From Bradyrhizobium sp. LLZ17 (lineage in GTDB: Bacteria > Pseudomonadota > Alphaproteobacteria > Rhizobiales > Xanthobacteraceae), in contig NZ_CP165734.1 in NCBI RefSeq assembly GCF_041200145.1, forward strand, positions 4,712,001-4,776,000: a stretch of 64,000 nucleotides of DNA, read 5' to 3'. Made by a program: the position numbers and the translations under genes. Below, piece after piece: positions 10,054 to 20,591 of this stretch. The notes below the pieces were generated by a model. That model did no database searches, was not told the origin of the DNA, and was given only the letters and a program-made list of their open reading frames with translations. Position 1 is the stretch's first letter. Every line of letters starts with the position of its first letter.

Positions 10054-11499
10054 ATGAAACTGAGTCTGAAGCGCCTGTTTGGGAGATCGATGACCGGGGG
10101 ATTGGACCTGGCCGAAGCGCCCCCTCCGCCTTCGCCGCGATCCGCGGCGCGGAGGACGGCACTCGTGTCTCTGGCGCTGGTGCTTGCGATCATCGGCGCG
10201 CTGGTCGGCGGATACTATTTTGCGATGCGGCCGGTGACGCTGAAGATCGCGGTCGGCCCCGCCAACAGCGACGACGTCAAGGTGGTGCAGGCGTTGACGC
10301 AGGCTTTCGCGCAGAGCAAAGGCTATGTGCGGTTGCGTCCCGTCCAGACGGACGGTGCCGCCGCCAGCGCCGATGCGCTCGCGGAGAGCAAAGTCGATCT
10401 CGCCATCGTCCGCGGCGATCTCGACGTGCCCAAAAACGCGCAAGCGGTTGCCACCCTGCGCAAGAACGTCGCGGTGCTGTGGACCGTGCCCGGCAAGGGC
10501 AAGAAGAAGGGCGCCAAGATCACCAAGATCGCGCAGCTCGCCGGCCATCGCGTCGGCGTGGTCGGCCGCACGCAGGCCAATGTCGGCCTGCTCAAGGTGG
10601 TGCTCCAGCAATATGGCGTCGATCCGGCCAAGGTCGAGATCGTGCAATTCCCGGCGAGCGAGGTCGCCGAGGCGATCCGCACCCAGAAGGTCGACGCCTA
10701 TCTCGCCGCAGGCCCCGTCAACAGCAAGATCACGGCGGACGCGATTGCGGCCTCGGCCAAGGACGGCGGCACGCCGACATTCCTCGCGATCGATTCCGCC
10801 GATGCGATCGCGCAGAACCATCCTGTCTACGAGGCGTCCGAGATTCCCGCGGGCACTTATGGCGGCTCGCCCGACCGTCCGGACGACGAGGTCAAGACGA
10901 TCAGCTTCTCGCATCACATCGTGGCGCGCAAAGGGGTGTCGGAAACCACCATCGCGGCGTTCACGCGCCAGCTGTTCGCGGTGCGCCAGCAATTGGTGAC
11001 GGAATTCCCGCTCGCCGCCAAGATCGAAACGCCCGACACCGACAAGGATGCCGTGATCCCCGTGCATCCGGGTGCGGCCGCCTTCGTTGACGGTGAGGAA
11101 AAGACCTTCCTCGACAAGTACAGCGATTACATCTGGTGGACCCTGATGGCACTCTCGGCTATGGGCTCGATCGGCGCATGGTTCGCGGGCTATCTGAAAA
11201 AGGACGAACGCAACACCAACAGCCATCTGCGCGAACGCCTGCTCGACATGATCGCCGGCGCACGCAAGAGCGAGACGACCGAGGAGCTCGACCAGATGCA
11301 GGCCGAGGCCGACGAGATCCTCCGCGACACGTTGCGCTGCTTCGATCACGGCGCGATCGAGGAGGGCGCGCTCACCGCCTTCAACATCGTGCTCGATCAG
11401 TTCCATGCCGCGGTTGCCGATCGCAAAACCGTGCTGTTCAGCCTGCCGCAGAACCTGCAACGCACCGGCGCGCAATTCCGGGCGGCCAGCAACGCTTAA
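10054..11499 (+). CDS. TAXI-family TRAP solute-binding protein, membrane anchored
   Basis: 481 residues. N-terminal transmembrane segment (LVSLALVLAIIGALVGGYYF, about 37-57) in place of a cleaved signal, then a TAXI-type binding domain (KIAVGPANSDDVKVVQALTQ ... residues 65-340) and a second transmembrane segment (WWTLMALSAMGSIGAWFAGYL, about 362-382) followed by a cytosolic coiled tail of 100 residues. Tethering at both ends and a cytosolic tail suggest a sensor or a dedicated partner rather than a free binding protein; this is inference. The start could instead be Met13 (ATG 10090), which has GGGAG just upstream; both give the same domains. Confidence 0.86.
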   Translation: MKLSLKRLFGRSMTGGLDLAEAPPPPSPRSAARRTALVSLALVLAIIGALVGGYYFAMRPVTLKIAVGPANSDDVKVVQALTQAFAQSKGYVRLRPVQTDGAAASADALAESKVDLAIVRGDLDVPKNAQAVATLRKNVAVLWTVPGKGKKKGAKITKIAQLAGHRVGVVGRTQANVGLLKVVLQQYGVDPAKVEIVQFPASEVAEAIRTQKVDAYLAAGPVNSKITADAIAASAKDGGTPTFLAIDSADAIAQNHPVYEASEIPAGTYGGSPDRPDDEVKTISFSHHIVARKGVSETTIAAFTRQLFAVRQQLVTEFPLAAKIETPDTDKDAVIPVHPGAAAFVDGEEKTFLDKYSDYIWWTLMALSAMGSIGAWFAGYLKKDERNTNSHLRERLLDMIAGARKSETTEELDQMQAEADEILRDTLRCFDHGAIEEGALTAFNIVLDQFHAAVADRKTVLFSLPQNLQRTGAQFRAASNA

Positions 11500-11603
11500 G
11501 CGCTGGCACGCGTTATCGCTTCGTCACATTTCCTCAATATAGCGTCTGACGTCATCTCGGCGACCGCCCGGGCAGCCGTCCCTCGCGCTATTGAGAGCCA
11601 TCC

Positions 11604-13145
11604 ATGAAGATCAAATTCTCCCGCCGCCGTTTCCTGACCACCAGCGCCGGTGCGCTCGGCGCGATCGCGATGCCTCATCTATCGCGCGCGGCCGACCGGC
11701 CGGCCGTGACCCATGGGGTGCAGTCCGGCGACGTCACCGTCGACGGCGGCGTGATCTGGGCGCGTGCGGACCGCCCCTCGCAGATGCTGGTCGAGGTGGC
11801 GACGACGGACTCCTTCAAGGACGCCCGCGCGCTGCCGCCGATCGCGGCGCTGCCGGCGAGCGACTTCACGGCAAAAATGCTGGTGGAGAATCTTCCCAGC
11901 AGCCAGGACATCTTCTATCGCGTCCGCTTCCGCGATCTCTCCCACACCGCAATCGAAGGCGAGCCGGTGACCGGCCGCTTCCGCACTGCGCCCGCCGACC
12001 GCCGCGACGTCAGCTTCGTCTGGGGCGGCGATGTCGCCGGCCAGGGCTGGGGCATCAACCCCGACGACGGCGGCATGGTGTCGTTCTCCGCCATGCGCAA
12101 GCATCGGCCGGATTTCTTCCTGCATTCCGGCGACACCATCTACGCCGACGGCGTCATCCCCTCCGAGGTGAAGCTCGCCGACGGCAAGACCTGGAAGAAC
12201 ATCACCATCCCCGAGAAAGCCAAGGTCGCCGAGACGCTCGACGAGTATCGCGCCGCGCACAAGTACAATTTCACCGACGACAACGTTCGCGCCTTCAACG
12301 CCGAAGTGCCGATCTTCGTGCAGTGGGACGATCACGAGGTGACCAACAACTGGTCGCTGTCGAAGGAGCTGCCGGCGAGCTACAAGGTGCGCGACATCAG
12401 CCTGCTCGCGGCCCGCGCCGGCCGCGCCTTCCACGAGATGTATCCGATGCGGGAGAGCATCGTCGAGCCGGGCCGGGTCTATCGCCAGATCTCCTACGGG
12501 CCGCATCTGGACGTGTTCGTGCTCGACGAGCGCAGCTATCGCGGTCCGAACGGCGCCAACCTCGAGACCGAATACGGTCCGGCCAGCTACTTCCTCGGCC
12601 CCGACCAGATCGCATGGCTCAAGCGCGGCCTGCTCAATTCACGCGCGACCTGGAAGGTGATCGCTTCCGACATGCCGCTCAGCCTGGTCGTGCCCGACAC
12701 GCCCAAGGGCGGCTCGGAAGCCTTTGCGCAAGGCGACGGTCCGGTGCGCGGCCGCGAATTCGAAATCGCCGACCTCCTGCGCTTCATCAAGATGGCGCCG
12801 ATCCGCAACACGGTGTGGCTGACCGCCGACGTGCACTACGCCGCCGCGCATTATTACGATCCGAACAAGGCGCAATTCCAAGACTTCGAGCCGTTTTGGG
12901 AATTCGTCTCCGGGCCGTTGCATGCGGGCACGTTCGGGCCGAACGATCTCGACAACACTTTTGGTCCGGACGTGCGCTTCATCAAGGCCCCTGGAAAAGA
13001 CAACCAGAACCTGCCGCCGTCGGCCGGCATGCAGTTCTTCGGTCACGTCAAGATCGACGGCGGCTCCGGCCAGATGATCGTGACGCTGCGCGATCGCGCC
13101 GACGTCGCGCTGTGGTCGACCACGCTCGATCCGAAATTCGCCTGA
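11604..13145 (+). CDS. phoD: Alkaline phosphatase D (PhoD family), Tat-exported
   Basis: 513 residues. Tat signal RRRFLTTSAGALGAIAM at residues 6-22, cleavage near SRAAD. N-terminal fibronectin-like PhoD_N domain (about 35-130), then the metallophosphatase domain with GGDVAGQGWG, HSGDTIYADG, WDDHEVTNNW and LTADVHYAA metal and phosphate ligand motifs. The enzyme is a periplasmic or outer phosphodiesterase/phosphomonoesterase used to obtain phosphate. No Pho box was identified in the 100 bp upstream by eye. Convergent with the response regulator gene, 13 bp between stops. Confidence 0.93.
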   Translation: MKIKFSRRRFLTTSAGALGAIAMPHLSRAADRPAVTHGVQSGDVTVDGGVIWARADRPSQMLVEVATTDSFKDARALPPIAALPASDFTAKMLVENLPSSQDIFYRVRFRDLSHTAIEGEPVTGRFRTAPADRRDVSFVWGGDVAGQGWGINPDDGGMVSFSAMRKHRPDFFLHSGDTIYADGVIPSEVKLADGKTWKNITIPEKAKVAETLDEYRAAHKYNFTDDNVRAFNAEVPIFVQWDDHEVTNNWSLSKELPASYKVRDISLLAARAGRAFHEMYPMRESIVEPGRVYRQISYGPHLDVFVLDERSYRGPNGANLETEYGPASYFLGPDQIAWLKRGLLNSRATWKVIASDMPLSLVVPDTPKGGSEAFAQGDGPVRGREFEIADLLRFIKMAPIRNTVWLTADVHYAAAHYYDPNKAQFQDFEPFWEFVSGPLHAGTFGPNDLDNTFGPDVRFIKAPGKDNQNLPPSAGMQFFGHVKIDGGSGQMIVTLRDRADVALWSTTLDPKFA

Positions 13146-13158
13146 AGCCGACGCACCG

Positions 13159-13542
13159 TCAGGCGCGGCGCATCCGCAGCGCGGCCTCCAGCGCATCGCT
13201 GGAGCACGGCTTTTGCAGACGCGGGCGCGCTGCAAAGACCGAAGGAATGCTCGCATCCGCGCCGTAACCGGTCACGAACACGAACGGAATCTTCAGAGCG
13301 ACGAGACGGTCGGCGATCGCAAAGCTTTTCTCGCGGATCAACTCGACGTCGAGCAGCGCGAAATCCGGCGGACGTCTCGCGATCGCCTCCAGCGCCTGCG
13401 CCACTGAGCCCACGGTGCGCACGCTCGTCACGCCAAACCCGAGCAGGCGATCCTCGAAATCGATGGCAATGATCGGATCGTCCTCGACGATCAGGACATC
13501 GGCAGGACACTCTGAGCCGTCGGAAAAAGCGGGTGCCATCAT
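13159..13542 (-). CDS. Single-domain response regulator (receiver only)
   Basis: A 127-residue receiver domain from Met at 13542: acidic pocket E20-D21-D22, phospho-acceptor D65 (FALLDVEL), T91 (FVTGYG) and K111 (LQKP), with no output domain. Such proteins relay phosphate or act by protein contact. The open frame continues 42 codons upstream but overlaps the start region of the divergent Crp/Fnr gene, so the short start is preferred; the exact start is uncertain because no strong ribosome site is seen. Divergent from the Crp-like gene by 176 bp, suggesting a shared control region. Confidence 0.85.
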   Translation of the reverse strand: MMAPAFSDGSECPADVLIVEDDPIIAIDFEDRLLGFGVTSVRTVGSVAQALEAIARRPPDFALLDVELIREKSFAIADRLVALKIPFVFVTGYGADASIPSVFAARPRLQKPCSSDALEAALRMRRA

Positions 13543-13718
13543 CGCATCTTGGAACACGGTGTTTCTCGGACCAGGACTGCCGCGTCGCGATGCTGCGCCC
13601 AGCGCATCGGAGGGTTCCCGGAACGAAACCCACCACATCGCCGTTCTCTGGTCTGTCCACTTGTGCACACAGGAAATGGCCGGAACTCGCTATTGTGGGA
13701 GGAGGATGGGAGTTCCCG

Positions 13719-14483
13719 ATGGACGCGCGCACCGGCAAGACAACCGAGCTCGACAGCCGCCCCGCAAACAATCTGCTGCGGCGGCTGAGCCACGCGGACT
13801 ACACGCTGCTCGCGCCGCATATCGCGGTTGACGCCGCTGCGGCAAACGAGCTGCTCTACAGCCCCGGCGACGACGTCCAGATTGCGCACTTCCCGTGCGG
13901 ACCCTCGCTTGCGACCTTCGTCGTCCCCAATGAGGACGGCCGCGACGTCGAGACCATTCTGGTCGGCCGCGAAGGCGCGGTCGGCGGCATTGTCAGCGAG
14001 GGATTCCTGCCGGCCTACACCCGAATCTCCGTGAAGTTCGGCGGACCGTTTGCGCGTATCAATGTCGCCAAGCTGGAAGCGGCCAAGCGGCGTTCGCCGT
14101 CGCTGCACAACATCTTTGCCCGCTACGCCGACTGTATGCTGGCGCAGGTTTTCCAGTCGACCGCCTGCAACGCCATCCACTCGATCGAGCAGCGTACGGC
14201 CAAATGGATGCTGGCGGCGATGGAGCGGACCGGCGATGACAACAGCGTGCCGCTGACGCATGAGCAGCTTGCGACCTTGCTCGGCGTCGGCCGCAGCTAT
14301 GCCAGCCGCGTGCTCCAGTCGTTCAAGGCGGAAGGCGTGCTTGAGACGCGGCGCGGCTCGATCCTGGTTCGCAACCGTGACGGCCTCCGCCTGCGCGCCT
14401 GCCTGTGCAACGACGCCGTCAAACTGCACTTCGAAGAGGTGCTGCGCGGGGTCTATCCGAGCGAGGAGACCGAGGCCGGCTAG
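13719..14483 (+). CDS. Crp/Fnr-family transcriptional regulator
   Basis: 254 residues from the ATG at 13719 (GGGAG 8 bp upstream). Cyclic-nucleotide-binding-like beta-roll in the first 150 residues, then a winged-helix Crp-type HTH: LTHEQLATLLGVGRSYASRV and LQSFKAEGVLETRRGSILV. No FNR-type N-terminal cysteine cluster, so not an iron-sulfur oxygen sensor; the ligand is unknown. Subfamily resembles the many orphan Crp-like regulators of Bradyrhizobium. Divergent from the receiver-only regulator, which makes a functional pair plausible. Confidence 0.9.
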   Translation: MDARTGKTTELDSRPANNLLRRLSHADYTLLAPHIAVDAAAANELLYSPGDDVQIAHFPCGPSLATFVVPNEDGRDVETILVGREGAVGGIVSEGFLPAYTRISVKFGGPFARINVAKLEAAKRRSPSLHNIFARYADCMLAQVFQSTACNAIHSIEQRTAKWMLAAMERTGDDNSVPLTHEQLATLLGVGRSYASRVLQSFKAEGVLETRRGSILVRNRDGLRLRACLCNDAVKLHFEEVLRGVYPSEETEAG

Positions 14484-14504
14484 CGCCTGCCGCGCTCTTC
14501 CGTC

Positions 14505-14749
14505 ATGGAGAAGATGCCGCCGGACTATCCCGCCGAACCAGCGCAGCGGCTGCCTGACCGCGCTGATAGCGATCTTCGGGATCATCATGTTGCTGCCGCG
14601 CCTCTGCGCGCTCCTGTTCGGCGGAATTTCAAATATCCGACCGCGGCCAGATCGATTCCGACGTCTCGCCCCTGGTCTTCCTGGGCCTGGTGGTGGGGCT
14701 TGGGGGCGTCGCTCTGATCTGGGCCGCCATCAGGGGCCGGCACGTCTGA
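14505..14749 (+). pseudogene. Small membrane protein gene broken by two frameshifts
   Basis: Starts ATG 14505 (MEKMPPDYPAEPAQR), but the hydrophobic segment LTALIAIFGIIMLLP with LCALLFGGIS is in a second frame (around 14550-14625), and the ending DSDVSPLVFLGLVVGLGGVA with LIWAAIRGRHV is in a third frame (14654-14749). Spliced in order these give one coherent two-helix protein of about 80 residues, so two compensating-type indels near 14545-14560 and 14625-14650 are needed. Either a decayed gene or local sequence errors. Follows the Crp-like gene by 21 bp in the same direction. Confidence 0.65.
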
Positions 14750-14864
14750 GCAAGGGTTTCGCCTAACCCCCGGGGATTCCCGGATAAAATTCAGTCAACC
14801 AATCGCGAAAGAACGCATTGTTTTTTGGGGTTTTTTGCATATATTGCGCCGCAACGCATAGGGT

Positions 14865-14895
14865 GCCCGGTCGAGCTGACCGGGCTTCCTTTTTG
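14865..14895 (+). terminator. Rho-independent terminator-like hairpin upstream of typA
   Basis: GCCCGGTC, loop GAGCT, GACCGGGC, then TTCCTTTTT: a perfect 8-bp GC stem followed by a T-rich run on the plus strand. It lies 110 bp upstream of typA and 116 bp downstream of the broken membrane gene. It may terminate the upstream unit, or attenuate a short leader RNA starting after the TATATT at about 14839-14844. Confidence 0.7.
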
Positions 14896-15005
14896 GGCGT
14901 AGCAGGCCCCCGTTTTTCACGTTTCCAGCGTTATCCGTGAACAGGTCCCGGTCTGACCGGCGAGATCGCGCTTAACCCATTGTCCGACCGCAAAGAAGCT
15001 CACTC

Positions 15006-16832
<1,827 letters not shown>

Positions 16833-16850
16833 GCTACCGGCCTCGACACT

Positions 16851-16970
16851 GTCATGCCCCGCGAAGGTGGGGCATCCGGTACGCCGCGGCTTCTCCGTAC
16901 CTGACGACTGTCTCTGGAATACTGGATCACCCGCTCCAGTGCGCAATTGCGCACAAGGCGGGTGATGACG
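16851..16970. repeat. Extragenic palindromic repeat with nested 16-bp palindrome
   Basis: Begins GTCATGCCCCGCGAAGGTG and ends GGCGGGTGATGACG, so the ends pair loosely. The perfect palindrome GTGCGCAATTGCGCAC sits at 16939-16954, identical to that in 3638-3737. Central text (ATCCGGTACGCCGCGGCTTC, TACTGGATCACCCG) resembles family C, so this is a related mosaic unit. Lies between typA and the amine oxidase gene. Confidence 0.75.
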
Positions 16971-17022
16971 GCTATGCATGCGGCGGCTTCAGCACATCCA
17001 GCGAACGTGCTAGAGCCCGCTG

Positions 17023-18270
17023 ATGAGCTCCCTACCGTCCTCCGTCGATGTCGCGATCATCGGCGCCGGCGCCGCCGGCCTCGGTGCGGCGCATGTGCTG
17101 CGCGACTCCGGCCTGTCCGTGATGGTGCTGGAGGCGCGTGACCGGCTCGGCGGCCGGGCCTGGACCGTGCAGGCCTCGCCGGAGGTCACCTTCGATGTCG
17201 GCTGCGGCTGGCTGCACTCGGCGGACAAGAACTCCTTCGTCGCAATCGCCAAACAACTCGATTTCGAGATCAACCAGGACCTGCCGCCCTGGCGCGAGCG
17301 CGCCTTCGGCAATGCCTTTCCGCAAACCGAGCGCGACGAATTCATGCGCGCGATGGACGCATTCTATGCGCGTCTCTGGCAGGCCGCGCAGACCGGCAAG
17401 GACGAACCCGCGAGCAGCAGCCTGGAGCCCGGCAATCGCTGGAATGCGATGATCGACGCGATCTCGACCTACATCAACGGCTGCGAACTGAAGCATATGT
17501 CGACGCTCGACTGGGACGCCTATGAGGACACCGGCCTCAACTGGCGCATCCGCCGCGGCTATGGCGCACTGATTGCGGCCTATGGCGAAAACTGTCCGGT
17601 GACGCTCAATTGCAACGTCACGCTGATCGATCATTCCGGCAAGCGCATCCGCCTCGAAAGCTCGCAGGGCACGCTGACCGCCGACAAGGTCATCGTCACC
17701 GTGTCGACCAATCTGATCGCCGACGAAGCGATCCGCTTTTCGCCTCCCCTGCCCGCGAAGATCGATGCCGCAGCCGGCCTGCCGCTCGGCGTCGACGACA
17801 AGGTGACGTTGGCGCTCGACGACGCCGAAGCCTTCCCGAAGGAAGGCAATCTGCGCGGCGCCACCATGCGCACCGAGATGGGGACCTATCACATCCGCCC
17901 GTTTGGGCAGCCCTGCATCGAAGGCTTTTTCGGCGGCAGTTTTGCACGCCAGCTGGAAGAGGCCGGCGACGGCGCCATCGCCGCGCACAGCATCGACGAG
18001 ATCGCGATCCTTCTCGGCAACGACATCAGGGGAAAGCTGAAGCCGCTGTACGAGTCGCGCTGGGCGCATGATCCGTTTGCGCGAGGCTCCTATTCGCACG
18101 CGCTGCCTGGCCATGCGGGGGACCGCGCCGTGCTGGCCACAGCCGTGGATGGCCGCCTGTTCTTTGCGGGAGAGGCGACATCGCCAAGTTTTTTCACGAC
18201 GGCGCATGGGGCGCGAGATAGCGGCGAGCGGGCGGCGAAGGAAGTGCTCGCGATTCTGGGCAGGCCGTAA
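17023..18270 (+). CDS. FAD-dependent amine oxidase family protein
   Basis: 415 residues. N-terminal FAD-binding fold IIGAGAAGLGAAHVLRDSG (12-30) and LEARDRLGGRAWT (about 36-48); C-terminal LFFAGEATSPSFFTTAHGAR closes the FAD site, the layout of the monoamine oxidase/flavin amine oxidase family. Likely cytosolic since no signal is present. Substrate not assignable: family members oxidise amines, polyamines, amino acids or unsaturated lipids. Single gene followed by a palindromic repeat at 12 bp. Confidence 0.88.
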   Translation: MSSLPSSVDVAIIGAGAAGLGAAHVLRDSGLSVMVLEARDRLGGRAWTVQASPEVTFDVGCGWLHSADKNSFVAIAKQLDFEINQDLPPWRERAFGNAFPQTERDEFMRAMDAFYARLWQAAQTGKDEPASSSLEPGNRWNAMIDAISTYINGCELKHMSTLDWDAYEDTGLNWRIRRGYGALIAAYGENCPVTLNCNVTLIDHSGKRIRLESSQGTLTADKVIVTVSTNLIADEAIRFSPPLPAKIDAAAGLPLGVDDKVTLALDDAEAFPKEGNLRGATMRTEMGTYHIRPFGQPCIEGFFGGSFARQLEEAGDGAIAAHSIDEIAILLGNDIRGKLKPLYESRWAHDPFARGSYSHALPGHAGDRAVLATAVDGRLFFAGEATSPSFFTTAHGARDSGERAAKEVLAILGRP

Positions 18271-18281
18271 CCACACACTCC

Positions 18282-18360
18282 GTCATTGCGAGCGCAGCGA
18301 AGCAATCCAGGGTCTTTCCGCGGCGGCAGTCTGGATTGCTTCGCTGCGCTCGCAATGACG
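18282..18360. repeat. Extragenic palindromic repeat, family B
   Basis: GTCATTGCGAGCGCAGCGAA at the left and its complement TTCGCTGCGCTCGCAATGACG at the right, with CAATCCAG and CTGGATTG extending the stem. Located between convergent genes (amine oxidase and DCC protein), where it may act as a two-way terminator. Confidence 0.9.
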
Positions 18361-18388
18361 AGCTTCCCGCAATAACGGGCTACTCGGG

Positions 18389-18796
18389 TTACTCAATCAC
18401 CCTCGCCCGCAGATCCGCATCCGGCACAAAGCACGCATCGTACTTGCCGAAGATGCGATAGCGGTTGCGCGCGATGAGGCCGTACACCGCGTTGCGCAAC
18501 GGCTTCGGCACAGCAAGTAGCGCGCGTGTCCAACTCCATCCCGGCAGATGCGACAGCACCGTCAGCGCAGCGTCCGACTGCAAGAACGCCTCTCCGCGGT
18601 GAACCACTGCATTGGTATCGGGATCATTGGGATCGATGCCGAACGTGCGCGCCAACCGCGCTCCATAGTCCGACTGGATCGGCGTGAATCGAAATCGCTT
18701 CGCCGTGTCGCGCTTGGCAATGAACCGCACCCAACGCGAGCAGAAGATACAGACGCCGTCGAACAGGATCACATCGTCATCGGGCCATTTGGGCAT
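18389..18796 (-). CDS. DCC-family (DUF393) thiol-disulfide oxidoreductase-like protein
   Basis: 135 residues with the family signature FDGVCIFCS at 12-20, in which the DxxCxxC gives the family its name. Thioredoxin-like fold is predicted for the family; partner unknown. Its ATG overlaps the TGA of the preceding SDR-DoxX gene by one base (TGATG), so it is the last gene of a four-gene translationally coupled operon running 21481 to 18389. Pairing of DCC with DoxX-like proteins is common, and DoxX proteins are linked to thiol redox systems. Confidence 0.9.
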   Translation of the reverse strand: MPKWPDDDVILFDGVCIFCSRWVRFIAKRDTAKRFRFTPIQSDYGARLARTFGIDPNDPDTNAVVHRGEAFLQSDAALTVLSHLPGWSWTRALLAVPKPLRNAVYGLIARNRYRIFGKYDACFVPDADLRARVIE

Positions 18797-20115
18797 CAGC
18801 GGTTATCCAGCATGAGCAATGCCACGAGCATCAGCACGATCGCCGGCCCTGTCTTCACCAGCGCGCCGAGCGGCTCGATCCAGAGGTCGGGGGCCAGGAT
18901 CGCCGCGCCGGCCATATAGGCGAGCGATGCGACGATGCCCGCGACCAGGCCGATGGCTGCCGTACGACGAAAAGCGATCAGGACGCCAATGCCCATGTCC
19001 ATCAGGCTGGTGCCAATGGTGATGGGATCGACCAGTGCCGGCGGAAAGCCGTGCGCGCTCAAAATGCCGGCGGCGGCGCGATAGGAGACGACCAGCGCGA
19101 TAAAGCCTGAAACGAGCCAGAACGCCACCAGGCTCGCGATGATCAATGCCTTGATCAGGAACAGCCGTGCGAACCATTTGTCCTGGATGGAAGCGGGATG
19201 ACGCCCAACTGCTTCAGCCAGCGTCTTTGGGGCAATGCCGGTGGCTGCGATCCACGTCGAGGGATCGCCCGTCACGCCGCGGCGCAGCTCGGCGATCGCG
19301 GTGGAGCGCATTGGCGGCATCCAGCCGAGAGAGCTGGCGACGTCGCCGATTTTCGCGCCGAGATCGAGCATGAAGGATGGCATCGCGACGCGCGGCCAGC
19401 CGGCGGTGCCGAACGCACACCGGAACTGCTTGACGACGCCGGCCATCGTCATTGGTTCGGACTGCATCAGGTCCCAGCTCACGGCTTTCACGGATAGATC
19501 GTCGATGTCGCGCGCGACGAGCCAGGCAATGGTGGCAGCGATGTCCTCGACCGCAACAGGCTGGAACGGCGTCGCCATTTCGGCAGTCGGCAGGTCGAGC
19601 GGAAAAGCGGCGATCGCGCGCAGCATGGCGCTGCCGCCATAGGCCGATGGCGCGATCACGAAGCCGGGGCGCAGGATGGCGTGGGGAATGCGGGAGGCGG
19701 CGATCAGCCGCTCGGCCTCGCGCTTGGTCGTCGCGAATGCGGTGCGATCGTCCTGTGCGGTTCCGGGAATCGAGATGTGCACCAGCCGGATTGCCCGTCC
19801 GCTATCGCTCAATGCCTTGAGCAGGCGTGCGACGAAATCGCGATGCACGGCGTTGGTGTCGCTGCCCGGCCCATCCTGAAGCACGCCGAGGCAGTTCACG
19901 ACGATATCCACTGCGTGCTCCCGCAACAGGCGGGTCAGCGTGGCCGCATCGAGCGAGAGAATCGGCAGCTCGAGATCAAGCGCGGTCATCTTCTGCGCCG
20001 GCGACAAGCGGCGTGCGAGACCGACCACACGAAAGCCCCGCGTGCGCAAATCGTCCGTGATGAAGCGACCGATCAGGCCGGAGGCGCCGAGCACGAGAAT
20101 GGTGCGCTGGTTCAT
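18796..20115 (-). CDS. SDR/NmrA-type nucleotide-binding domain fused to a DoxX-like membrane domain
   Basis: 439 residues from ATG 20115 (MNQRTILVLGASGLIGRF). Residues 1-295 form an atypical SDR with Rossmann motif GASGLIG at 10-16, without a typical YxxxK; residues about 300-439 contain four hydrophobic helices (ARLFLIKALIIASLVAFWLV, SLMDMGIGVLIAF, GIVASLAYMAGAAI, AIVLMLVALLML) of the DoxX-like family. The fusion places a cytosolic NAD(P)-binding domain on a membrane redox-type module. A longer upstream reading (to 20349) only translates the antisense frame of DUF2269. Starts 9 bp after the DUF2269 stop. Confidence 0.88.
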   Translation of the reverse strand: MNQRTILVLGASGLIGRFITDDLRTRGFRVVGLARRLSPAQKMTALDLELPILSLDAATLTRLLREHAVDIVVNCLGVLQDGPGSDTNAVHRDFVARLLKALSDSGRAIRLVHISIPGTAQDDRTAFATTKREAERLIAASRIPHAILRPGFVIAPSAYGGSAMLRAIAAFPLDLPTAEMATPFQPVAVEDIAATIAWLVARDIDDLSVKAVSWDLMQSEPMTMAGVVKQFRCAFGTAGWPRVAMPSFMLDLGAKIGDVASSLGWMPPMRSTAIAELRRGVTGDPSTWIAATGIAPKTLAEAVGRHPASIQDKWFARLFLIKALIIASLVAFWLVSGFIALVVSYRAAAGILSAHGFPPALVDPITIGTSLMDMGIGVLIAFRRTAAIGLVAGIVASLAYMAGAAILAPDLWIEPLGALVKTGPAIVLMLVALLMLDNR

Positions 20116-20123
20116 CACGTCTC

Positions 20124-20591
20124 TCAGATCGGTTTCGCGATCATCAGCCAGAGGATCAGCATCGTCGCGCCGAATCCGGGGAAGCCGAACGCGAACCAGC
20201 GGCGGAACAGGACGAAGTAACGCTCCGGCAGCGCGACGTGCTGCTCGGCCGCGTTGCGCGCGAGATCGCGCATCTCGATCTGCATGAAGACGACGGGCAC
20301 CCAGAACAGGCCTGCGATCACAAAGAGCGCGAGCGAGGCCAGCAGCCATCGCTCCGTGATCGGCGTGGCCGAGAGCATCATCAGCAAACCGCCCGTGATC
20401 GGCTGCACGAGCACAGCCGATACCGTGAAGATCGCATCGGCGATCACCACCACCGAAGCCGTGCGCGCGATGAACTCCGCATCGTGACTGCGATGCGCCA
20501 TCAGCATGAAGAAGGCGATGCCGCTTCCGGTACCGAGGATGACGATGGCACCGAGCACATGCAGATATTTGACCAGGAAATACAGTGTCAT
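20124..20591 (-). CDS. DUF2269 family integral membrane protein
   Basis: 155 residues with four hydrophobic helices (KYLHVLGAIVILGTGSGIAF, VVVIADAIFTVSAVLVQPI, LLASLALFVIAGLFWVPVVF, GFPGFGATMLILWLMIA). The opening VKYLHVLGAIVILGTG with a conserved His in the first helix and the length match DUF2269. Function unknown. ATGA overlap (20588-20591) with the hydrolase stop shows translational coupling. Confidence 0.88.
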   Translation of the reverse strand: MTLYFLVKYLHVLGAIVILGTGSGIAFFMLMAHRSHDAEFIARTASVVVIADAIFTVSAVLVQPITGGLLMMLSATPITERWLLASLALFVIAGLFWVPVVFMQIEMRDLARNAAEQHVALPERYFVLFRRWFAFGFPGFGATMLILWLMIAKPI

